The position numbers and the translations under genes were made by a program. Of a stretch of DNA of 64,000 nt, positions 21,503 through 32,400 are shown piece after piece. The DNA lies in contig NC_092354.1 in assembly GCF_963676685.1 (NCBI RefSeq), positions 11,104,746 through 11,168,745 of the forward strand, written 5' to 3'. The stretch is from Mytilus edulis (lineage: Eukaryota; Mollusca; Bivalvia; Mytilida; Mytilidae). Below the pieces are notes generated by a model that was not told the origin of the DNA, made no database searches, and worked only from the letters and a program-made list of their open reading frames with translations. Each line of letters starts with the position of its first letter. The stretch's first letter is position 1.

Positions 21503-21881
21503 AAGCTTTTTCTGCCGTATAAGTCATATTTTTACAAACGTAATCAGAAAGTTCAATAAACATTGGAAACTTGTTCACTGATGGAGCCATGGCGAAATAG
21601 GAAAAGAGACGGATAGCTTAACTAGTTTAAGTTCCATGTACTTATTTATTACATTGATATACCACTGACAATGCAATTTCACCATATATATACTTGGATA
21701 TTTCAAGTATGTAAATGTTGAGAAACCATGTCTAATACATGAAATAAATGATAAAATAAGGTATACTAAACCCAATTAATTAACGTGACGCAGAAAATAG
21801 ACAAACTGCCAAGACAATAATGAAGACTACATCAAGTTGTTTATAAAAGAAATGTGAGTCAAAACGACTAAAAAGTAAGTC

Positions 21882-21953
21882 AGGTTCCACCGAGATTTCA
21901 ACTCGGATCGCTGGATTCTAAGTCCAGAGTGCTAACCAATACACCATGGAACC
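21882..21953 (-). pseudogene. tRNA-Gln-derived copy with anticodon changed to TAG
   Basis: 72 nt with intact acceptor and anticodon stems, but loop CTTAGAA (anticodon TAG, which would read the Leu codon CUA), T-loop TTGAAAT in place of TTCAAAT (damages the B box) and a D-loop change TATTGG. Most likely a decayed gene; the anticodon change is discussed as a finding. Confidence 0.75.
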
Positions 21954-22298
21954 TTCTGACATATTATAGAGAATTTATATCTATATGAACATACGGGACG
22001 CACCGATTTATCATTTTCTTCCTTTTTCAACTTTCTTTCTATTCGTTACCGTATGAACACACTATACATCAGATAATACGCCTGGGTGCATTACTCTACA
22101 ACCAAGCTAACTGTTTTACGACCGTTTCAATCTTAGTGGGTGAAAGTGTCGGTATACATGAGTTTATTTTAATAATAATTATACGTTACTTGCAAACTAA
22201 AATGCATACCCGTATTTATATAAAATTCCGAAGAAATTTTTGGCATATTTTTGAGTTGATCACTGTTAAGTACGTACATTTCTATATTTTTGTTAACA

Positions 22299-22379
22299 GG
22301 TTCCATGGTGTAATGGTTAGCACTCTGGACTCTGAATCCAATGATCCGAGTTCAACATGTTCAATTCTCGTTGGAGCCT
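22299..22379 (+). pseudogene. tRNA-Gln(CTG) with 9-nt insertion in the T-arm
   Basis: Loop CTCTGAA, then the same T-arm duplication as the copy at 21330 (TTCAACATGTTCAATTCTCG). Shared damage shows the two were amplified together as part of the unit. Confidence 0.8.
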
Positions 22380-22443
22380 TAGCTTTTTCTGCCGTATAAG
22401 TAATAGTTTTACAAACTTTAGCAGAAAGTTCAATGCAATAAAC

Positions 22444-22983
22444 TGTAACACTATGCAGTGCTTATATAATAACGTTAATATTCAATATAATTTTATATAC
22501 AAAAGGACATATATACAAATGGACAGTAAAGTTATAATATATATTAAAGTTTAACTTGCAGATATATCATTGTTTTACAACGTGACTTAGTATGTACATG
22601 TTTTGGCTTTAAGGTAAACCTATACTTTTGGCAGGTGGTCATCGTGTAGTGGTCAGTTAATTGACATTTATTGCTTTGTATTAAATGAACTTCAATGCTT
22701 AGCTATGGAAGCAAAAGTAATGACCACTGTTTATAACATATTTATATATCGCTTTTGGCTTTCTAAAAGTAAGTACCTGTCAAAGGTAGAAACAAACAAC
22801 ATTCTTTCTAAATTTAAGTCACGTTGGTAGATGTATAAAAGAACTGTTTTTCTCAGACAGTTCAGATTGTAACTTGATCAGTAATAAAGAAACGTTTACC
22901 AGTTCAGCCATTGTTTGCCGTTATTGTGTGCCTTGTCTGATTTGTTGGGTTGCTGACTAACTTGACTTTTCGAGAGTCTAACA
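22444..22983 (+). mobile_element. Solo LTR, 540 bp
   Basis: Begins TGTAACACTATG and ends GAGTCTAACA, flanked by 4-bp duplications AAAC (22440-22443 and 22984-22987), splitting a tRNA-Gln repeat unit whose intact form reads CAATAAACATTGG. It contains a TATA-like GTATAAAAG near 22833 and an AATAAA near 22885. A 4-bp duplication and TG...CA ends fit a Gypsy-like or related LTR retrotransposon left after LTR recombination. Orientation is set by the TATA and poly(A) order. Confidence 0.78.
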
Positions 22984-23443
22984 AAACATTGGAAACTTGT
23001 TAAGTGATGGAGCTATAATTCGCTATTGCGAAATAGGAAAAGAGACGGATAGCTTAACATGATTAAGTTCCATGTACTTATCCATCACATAGGTATACCA
23101 CTGACACTTACGTGAATGTGTAACAACAATATCTAATACACGAAATAAATGATAAAATAAGTTATTAAAAACCCAATTATTAGTTGTTAAATAACGAAGA
23201 CAATAGAAAAATTGCCAAAGTTTATGAACCGCCAATCGGGATATTTTTGTATTTCAACAAAACACTTGTGTAAAATTTATAAATTTCAAATGTTGGGACA
23301 TTTGATTGATAATTTAGAAAATGTTTGCATTACAAATAAGTCATTGTTCAATCAGCTAAATTCTGTAAGCAACAGACATATTAAATGAGTAAATGTAAAA
23401 AGGTACCAGCACAAACATCAATACTATTATATTTATGATTTTA
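22984..23443. other. Diverged end of the tRNA unit array and intergenic DNA
   Basis: 22984-23240 matches the spacer of the tRNA-Gln unit (GGAAACTTGTT, AGACGGATAGCTTAAC) with many changes and no tRNA. The rest, up to the stop codon of the FReD gene, would include that gene's 3' UTR. Confidence 0.65.
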
Positions 23444-26400
23444 TTAGTATTTGGTTATCATCATTCTACTTTTTCTTCCAAATCCAATACTCGTTATCCA
23501 GCGCATCTGTAACGGCGTATAGTAGTTTTCATTTAAATCAGAATGACAGCAATTGCTATACCACCAGCCAGATCGATTGCCTTTGGCACACGATCCAGTA
23601 CTGTTGTCGTTATCTCTATCCATAGTAGAAAATGGAAAACCATTAGCTCTTCCTCTAGGCTCGACTCTGTCCATGCTGTCTCCTTTAATAAAATATATGA
23701 ATGTAAAACGTAACGCAGTTTGTCAACAATAAACAGGAAAAAAAAGTATCGTATCGTGAATATCAATTATATCAAAGCATGCTGTCACGTGAGGTTTAGT
23801 CATTCTAATTCTAAATGAGTAAATTTCTGGACCTCTATAGAGTTGCCTGTTATAATTCATTGTACCTAATCAATATAAACAGATATCTTTAGAAAGCTCA
23901 GAATTTGTTTTGTTCATGCTTTCTGTTGAATGATCTATTATGAAAATAAAAAGATGATGTGGTATGATTGCCAATGAGACAACTTTCCACAAGAGACCAA
24001 ATGGCACAGAAATTAATAATTATATGTCTCCGTACGGTCTTCAACAATGAGCAAAGCCTAAACCGCATAGCCAGCTATGAAAGGTCCTGAAATGACAATG
24101 TTAAACAATTCAAACGAGAATTCTGAGAGGTTATATCAAGTTTGATTTATGTACATAATAAGTTCGATTAAAAACTGCAAGTCCGATGCTTCTACTTTCC
24201 ATATGCCCAGGATGTCATTTTCTTTAATTGTCCGTTTTTGTTGATATGAGTAGCGTACTAGCCGCTGAAGTGGGATGTCTATGTTCGATGCTTCTTTTAG
24301 TTCAAACAAAAGTTTAGAAGAAAAATTACTTACTCCATAATAGCGATTAACGCATCATTTCAGAGTGAAAACATATTTTTTTTGCTCGTAGCCTGAATTA
24401 TGTTACTGGATATGGTACCATGTCTTTCTTTAAAAAGTTCATTTTCTGGACTAACATCATAAAACACCGGTAGCATTATAGTACAAGTATAGTTCAATTA
24501 ATTTATTAATTCGAGTGTAAAATATATGTGCAATGCACAATCATATAAAATCATACGGATTCTAGTACTCAGTATTTGAGCCTGTCTTAAAACAGTCAAA
24601 GACATTACCATTAATCTGACAGGTTATATCAATCATCAACTGTAATGAACAAAACTTGTAACAGGGTTTGCAGCCTACACTCTTTTTTTTTTAAATATCA
24701 AGGATTGAACCTTAGTTGCATTTCATGTAAAATAGAAACCATCTTCCAGTGAATACCATCAACTGTAAGGTTTTGTTACATTTAATTTAATCATAATTGT
24801 AGTTTTGATAAATTGAACTTGGAAATTTATATAAGTATTCAAACACAACTGTTGTGATGGTGTTTTTGCTCTCACGTACTCTAGAAAAAAAATTGTACAC
24901 TATATCTTGGTTTCGACAATTAATGTCTTTTCAGTGATGAAACGGTATTTGGAAGGCCATATTATTTACCTTCATTAAGGCCAGACTCATATGAAGCAAA
25001 AAATATAAGTCATGCACAAACAAAAAAATGTAAACAAGGGGTTTAAATACCGCAAAAAAGTACATTTCAACAACACGCATTTGACTTACAGGTCAAACAA
25101 AGGATGTTCTTAAACCCTCCTGCCTTAATTGTTGAATTATATATACCTGCAGAACCACTGTAACCCGTGACATTAATCAAATAGTTGGTGTTCTCATCTC
25201 CAACTCTAAATGTTGAATATTCAGCAATATACGATGTTCCATTATCCGATTCCAGATATATTCGTAATTTATGTCGTCCATTAGTTGATATTTTATGAAT
25301 AAAGTCATTTCCTGTGAAATATCAATAAACAACAGAAATAATGCTTGGACAATGGGATAGAAAAATACATAAACAGACATATTAAAAGTACAGAAGTATC
25401 ATATTTTCATTTATGGTAGATGCACTTTTTTCAAAAGGAGCAAGCTATTGGCGTCCGAGAAGAGATAAAGACAAGATAATTCATAAAAGTCGAAAACTAT
25501 TTTTTATAAATACTAAATTGCAAACAGAAAACTACAAATAACGAACTTCATTTTGGTAGAATATAAAGCGTTTCAGATTTGTTTAAGATAATAGCAAATT
25601 CCTTGATTTATTGATTAATTTTCTGTGTTTCCTCCACTATACTGAAAATTTACGTCTTTTAACAAAAAATAAAAGAATAATAATAACAAATGAACAACAT
25701 ATAGTTACAAATTACGTAACAGCACAAAAACCTATACATTTTACATACATATGTATATCTATATCTGTATCAGCCAACAATACAGGCTCTTGCAATTTGT
25801 TAACCTCTTAACCACCGATATTTCAGGCCATGTAAGCATAATAGATTTGTTGAAAAAACGATGTTTTGGGGCTTTTTCTGCAGGGACAAAAGATATGAAA
25901 AATAACAGATACAAAGAAAATGTATTCAATATTATTTAAACAGAACAAAATCATCAAAATTGATTTAAGAGGAATTAATTCGTAGAATTTTTCAAAATGT
26001 AAAATAAAGTGATCAATATGTTATAATACACCTTAAGGGCATACGATAGAGTTTGATCCCGTATTTACATTTTGATAAAAATTTTCATATAGACTATATG
26101 TTACCTGATTAAATCAAATATGTAATAAAAAATATACCTTCATCTGCTACTTTTTGAGTAAAATGAGGTCGAAATTTTGTATATTTGCTCAAAATTCGGA
26201 TTTGTGGACGTATTTTCCCTTCCGAAAGAAAGACATATTTTCTTTGTTTTGAAAGATAAACACAAATTGTTTTTTGTTAAATAATTTGTTATTTCTGTGT
26301 TTTACAAGTATTCTAAAAATTTATACATTCTTTTTTTTTCAGAAATAACTCATATTTTATCAAATGTTCATGAATGTAGAAAAAAACATAATGTTTTGCT

Positions 26401-29400
26401 GTATATTTATCAAATTAAAAAAAAATTGCACTATTTACGTTTTCATGAAAATTGGCACACATAATCTTCTCGCGTAATCAAACCAAATGGCATTTTTAAA
26501 AAGAGGGGTCCATGAACTTGTTTTCAAGTTAAATAAGTTTGATTGATAAAAATCAGTCGAAAACTGCATCTTTTCCCGATAAGTCATAGTTTGACGTCGC
26601 GAAAATAACAATTTACGTTAGCAACGTCATTACCTCCCCTGTAACTGTATCGTATGCCCTTAACGCCAACTGGAAATATATCCCAGTAGATTGGGGAATC
26701 TCTCCCGCTTGAACTAATGACCTTTTTCCATTGTGGCGTCAGATATTTTGTATTTTGAAGTCAAACATTTTTTTCGGGAATTTTTGTGATGTATGGCCAC
26801 TTATTAGTATTTGAAATGTGTTGTGATTACAGCAAAATTAATCAAAGAGGATTTATAGGTGTATAGAGTAAACGAGGAAGAATTTCCAGGTATCAATGTC
26901 TCACATACAAACGATACAATCCTACAACTTTTATTACAATTTACTTTTTTCTAATATACATAATCATATAATGTGGTTAATAGATAAATACTACAATTAC
27001 TAATCGATACTTCAACGTTAAGTTGAATAGCAACATCGGTAGTGAAGAGGTACTCGACTCATGTCTGAGTTATTGAAGCATATTAAGCCTTTTTCAACTG
27101 ATTTATATAGTTAGTTCTTATGTAGTACTGTTATACCACTGTCCTAGGTTTGGGGCAGAGTTGGGATCCCGCTAATATATTTAACCCCTAGTATGTGCCT
27201 GTCCCAAGTCAGGAGCCTTTAATTCGGTGGTTGTCGTTTATTTATGTGTAACATATTTGTTTTCGCTCATTTTTTGTACATAAATTGGATCGTTAGTTTT
27301 CTCGTTTGAATTGTTTTACATTGTCATGTCAGAGTCTTTTATAGCTGACTATGCTTTATGGGCTTTGCTCATTGTTGAAGGCTGTACGGTGACGTATAGT
27401 TGTTAATTTCTGTGTCACTTGGTCCCTTGTGGAGAGTTGTCTCATCGGAAATTATACCACATCTTCTTTTTTTATAACTTGATTAACGAACAACCTATTA
27501 AAATATAAAACATTAAGTATTATACAAATAGTTTAACAAAAAATAATGTCAAATTGTTGTTATACTATTTGTTAAATACGAATATTTGCAGAATTATCGA
27601 GTGCAATCAAGATTATAGAATTTGGAAAAAAAGGTTTACAATGCTCTATATATTACATGTCTATTTATGTGTTTCTACCTAACCAGTATTCTCCATGAAC
27701 ACTACCAAACCCCAGCTTGTATTCGTTCCAAGTTTTATAAAAGTCAACTGAACCATTGGTTCTTCGCTGGATTACCTGAAATGAGTCCATTTTATGTAAA
27801 TGAATGATATATCGTTATCAAAGACAGCAGACACATTCTTTATAAATCCCCTCACTGTACTTTTTATAATTTTTCCTGTGAATGTTAGTTTTGAGCTTAC
27901 ACAAGAACTCAAAATAATAGACAGTTTATAAAAAAAAAATGACTGGAAAAACATTATATCGAGTTCACTCTTTTGGGTTGACGTTACCCCGTAGAGATCA
28001 TCATCTTAATGTCATATTTTGTCCTTTCTTTATTTTTATCTCTAATGTTTACATGTTTAACGGAATATGTTATGGTTCCTGAAATCCTACATTTAAACGA
28101 AAAGATTAACATGAGTCTTTTGTAGACACATGAACAAAAAGTTAAGTTTCTATCTATGCTATATGTTGACATGAATTATCATTGAAATAGCCATTATTAC
28201 ATGAATTATAAAGTAGCTGTTTACAAAATTTGAATGCTTCGAAACACTTAGGATTGTCAGTAATACAATATCTGAGCCTCAATTTGCAATTTTCTCCCCC
28301 AAGGGTATTACAAGCTATGTAATCAGCATTTTTATGCTGACATGAATTATATAATTGACATGAATTATATAATTCATACTGTCAAAAGTATGACTTATCT
28401 TTTTCAAAAACTGATTTTTCGAAATGCAAAGGATCTTCTACACAGGGAATAGATTACGTGAGTGGTATATTGACAAAACCTTTCAGTGTTCAACGCTCCT
28501 CATCTTCGTACTTTTTTATTGCATCTTTTATTGTTTTGATTTGAGCGTCACTGATATCTATAATGAGTTTATACGCCACCACTGCTGTTGGAGGTTTCCT
28601 ACCTGGCGGTAAAACTAGCCATATAGAGTTGCCTATAATTATTAATTTCTGTGTCAGTTTGGTCTCTTGTGGAGAGTTGTCTCATTGACAATCGTACCAC
28701 ATCTTCTTTTTTTATATATAGTCAGTACATCTGTGTTGACATTAGTTAACATTGATACAGTCATAATAAAGATTTAACTGTTTACAAAACTGATTTTCGA
28801 TGACCAGCGGATGTTATAATATTCTAATTGCCCTATAATTTAGGGTGCTGGTGGTTTCCAGATATGACAATTTACAGTGTATTTATAAAAAAATCGAAAT
28901 CCTCTTCAATTAGAATCATATTATGTCAAATTATTCAACTAGTGTACATTGCGTTCTCATATTGATAATTGAAATAAAAGATGCTATTGTTCTTAAACTT
29001 TGTAAAAGCGTATTATTGCATTAATGTTTACATCCAGTTTTTATATGTTAGTTCTTGAAATGCATTCTTTGAAACAATTTTCACATGCGAAATGAAAAAC
29101 AGCTCGAATAAACACATCGTTAAAACAAAGAAAAATGCACTTTGCAAGCACCTGAGCGTTCACGTTACCAGGCGTAATCGCTTACTATTAAATCACGCAT
29201 TCAAGTAATTATTGATTATTGTACCATGCTGTACTGTTCAATAGACGTGCTAGTGCTATCTAACTAGCATGTGTGGATCAGATGCTGAAATGCATGAAAT
29301 CGGGGGGGGGGGGGGGGGGGGGAGGGTGGAAACAATAGTCTAGACGAACTCGATTGATCAAATCTATATTGTTTCAATGTATTGTTTTATATAATATCAC

Positions 29401-32400
29401 CGTTTATTGTATTCAGAAAGTGACTTTTTAAAATGACGTACCGTCCATCTAGTACCATCTTCTAATTTGCAAAAGACAGGTACTGGATTATCTTTTCCTT
29501 TTGGATAGATATTGAAGACGCCATCCGAATTGAAATATATATCTGCACATTCTGATGGATCTGATTAAAAATCAAACAATAGGGAAAAAAAATTGTTGAG
29601 TGAGAGAATACAAGATACTGTGCGTACTGTAGTGTGTTGGTTTATTGTACATGGGCTAGATGTAAAGAAGGAGGATTAAGATCTCACTAAAAATGTATAA
29701 CCCAGCCTATTTTTTAATTTGTTTTGGAGCCTCTGGTCTTTGTTTGTCTTCTATGGGTTTTTATTTTGGCTTATTCATATATTTAGGAGTAAGTGTGACG
29801 TCTATTTTCTCTGTACTAAACGCATGTGTGTTAAGGTGCTTACTGATAACCGCCTCCGGATGCAAGGTTTTCACGCTGTGTTGAAGACCCATTTATGACC
29901 TTTGTCTGGTTATTTTTCTTTTGTCGGGTTGTTGTCTCCTTGATATTACATGTGTTTCCATTTTCAATTTTAAACAAATGAATAGAACAATTTGCAACAA
30001 ATTGAAACGATTTGTAGTTACATTTGTCTTATATCATTTAAAAAGGTACATGCAGGGTTTTAAAAACTGAATCCAAAAACATAACTTCTATCAGGAACTT
30101 TCAATTAAAAAAAATACAAAACCAAATATTTCCCATGGTCACTTCAAGTTATCCCTTTGAAGATCAAGTTTCCATTCCGTTATGCAAATGGTTATATAGA
30201 ATTGTTATTTTTTTTTTCTATTCTTATATTCATTTTTTTAAGCTGTATAAACATTGTAGTAAAATGAGAATCAGCATACTTACATGAGACTGCAAGTTTA
30301 CATGATGCTCCATTCCAAGAATGACTTTCGTTACATTTACATGTATGGTTTAAGCAAAGAAGTGACAGTTTACAATCATTTGAATAATAGCAACCTTGGC
30401 CAACACCTTTTTCTACAATTTTAAAAATATATTGTTTATAACGTTACATAAGCTTATTTGGAATTAAGATTTCTGTTGTTAAATGCATGCAAAATAAACT
30501 AAACATTATGGTTTCTATTTGATTTTTTGATTTATTCGTTTTTATTTTTTTTCCAATTAGACGTTTTCAATTCCCATTATGCAAATTATTATTATTTACG
30601 AAATCCAAAAAGGATCTATTTCGATTCGAACAAACAATTTGGTGTAATTATATCTAAACATCGATTCGGACACAAAATTTTGTCTAATTATATCTAAACA
30701 TTACTACATATATATTATTATACAATTCTTGATATACATGGTCTTGAAGACAGTGTTTTCAAAATTGAAGAAGGTCATTCCTTTTGCAGACTGTCTTGTA
30801 TGTCTTCACACTGAATCAGATGAATGTGTATTAGTTGAGGTGTTGATCTGGTTAAATAGTCGTAGTGCTACCTTATATATATTCGTGAAAGATAAGCTAC
30901 TTTTTGTTTCTTTGAAAAAATGAAAAAAGACGAATGATATGCGAATGCACCGTTTTAGTTCTATGTAAATTTTGCATATATTTGCTTAACGACATGGAAA
31001 ATGTAAATATTATAAATGTCCTGGAACATTTGTTTTCCTATATGATCTTGATTTTTTTTTTCATTGTTCATCGAGGGTAAATACGAATAATCAATATCAC
31101 CTATTACATTTGAATGTTCGGTTTGAGCAAACGCGCCTTGTTGAAGGTCATTCTTTGTGATAAAGATGATACATACAATAATTAAGACTTACTGTGTGTG
31201 CATAAAGTTCCATTCCAAAAATCATAATCAGTTTCAAAACAGGAACAACTCCCATTAATACAATGTAAAGTATCTTGACATTCGGACGACGTTTGACAGT
31301 AAGCATGTAAATCCTTCCCTTTTTAACAAAGAATGTAAAAAGAATTTAATCATTAAATTAGCCTTTTATAGCATTTTTGATTCGCACGTCACTGATGAGT
31401 AATTTGTAGACGAAACGCGCGTCTGGCGTTAATATTAAACTTTATTCCTGGTATCGATGATGAGTTTCTTTATAAATGATATTTCCTAAATCACAAACAA
31501 ACGAATCAAAACTGGTTATAAATGTTAAGTTTGAACATATTGAATATCATTTTCTTTCGCAAGATTCAGGATAGAATCAATGGTTGCATTTTCAAATATT
31601 TCTTTAAAATTATATTTGCGACTTTTTGTTTCTCAATTATCAAGGAGTATATTGTAATAAAGAAGACAGAAATGACTGATGTCACTGATTTTATGTGTTA
31701 TAATGTTATTTCATTTCACTTTTTTTTTTGTCTTTACCATGATATAGTTGACGGAATTTGATCAACATCACTGTTACATGTGTTTAAGATCCAAAACTTC
31801 TGGATACATTACGGATGACTGCGTAGGATAAAAATAAAAAAAACTTTTTCCAAGTTTAAAATGCCCGCATTGAGTCAGTGTTGTCGCTGAAAAGATACAT
31901 AAAGGTCATGCTTTGAGATTTCAGGATCACGAAATAAAACTTAGTCAGGCAAACATACCTGTGTCAACATTTTGTCTTGACCTGCATTAGTTTTAAATTC
32001 CTAATTCCTAGTATCTTTTGTCATTTTGTGATACTGAGTGTAAATATTTTACTTGATTGATCATGATATATATGAAACTCAACTAGACGAAATTTCAAAA
32101 TTTCTATTTTGTTTTTAAAAAATATTTAAGATATCTTACTTCTATAACATTTCTGTCCACCCCAGTAGTCGATTCTGTCACATTTACATATTCCATGATT
32201 GCAGTATAATGAATCAAAGCATTCATCAGATGATTTACATACAGCGTTGAATGACTTCTCTGAAATATTTATTGCGTTTTGATTAACCAATAACAGAAAT
32301 GTGTTTATAACTTGCTGTTCTGTGTGAACCAAGGCTCCGTGTTAAAGCTAGTACTTTGACCTATAATGGTTTACCTTTACAAATTGTGACTTAGGTGGAG

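Larger units (their letters stand above)
11936..23240. repeat. Tandem array of ~0.97-kb units with tRNA-Gln in both orientations
   Basis: Each unit runs: 3' end of a plus-strand tRNA-Gln, about 400 bp of spacer, a minus-strand tRNA-Gln, about 350 bp of spacer, then the next plus-strand tRNA-Gln. Minus tRNA starts at 20977 and 21953 are 976 bp apart; plus starts at 21330 and 22299 are 969 bp apart. Spacer landmarks (GCCGTATAAGTCAT, CGGATAGCTTAAC, TTTCGGCCGATAG) recur in every copy. Four copies are visible, three of them interrupted by mobile elements. The last, 22380-23240, is the most diverged and is split by a solo LTR. Confidence 0.85.
23444..29560 (-). other. Fibrinogen-related domain (FReD), four exons
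   Basis: Exons 29560-29442 ([10 protein letters not shown]...[15 protein letters not shown]), 27775-27679 ([16 protein letters not shown]...GEYWLG), 25311-25147 (NDFIHKIST...LRIYLE...[12 protein letters not shown]) and 23682-23444 ([17 protein letters not shown]...[17 protein letters not shown]...). It holds the DRDND calcium site, the Cys pairs and the WWY motif of the family, and ends with TAA at 23446. The domain is complete and unbroken. Confidence 0.9.

Noticed and set aside
22626-22655. tRNA-like fragment GGTCATCGTGTAGTGGTCAG
   Set aside because: Only about 20 nt resemble a tRNA 5' part, no anticodon or T-arm follows, and it lies inside the solo LTR.
23533-23766. 77-codon minus-strand frame with a hydrophobic start
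   Set aside because: Alternative frame of the last FReD exon running into the intron.
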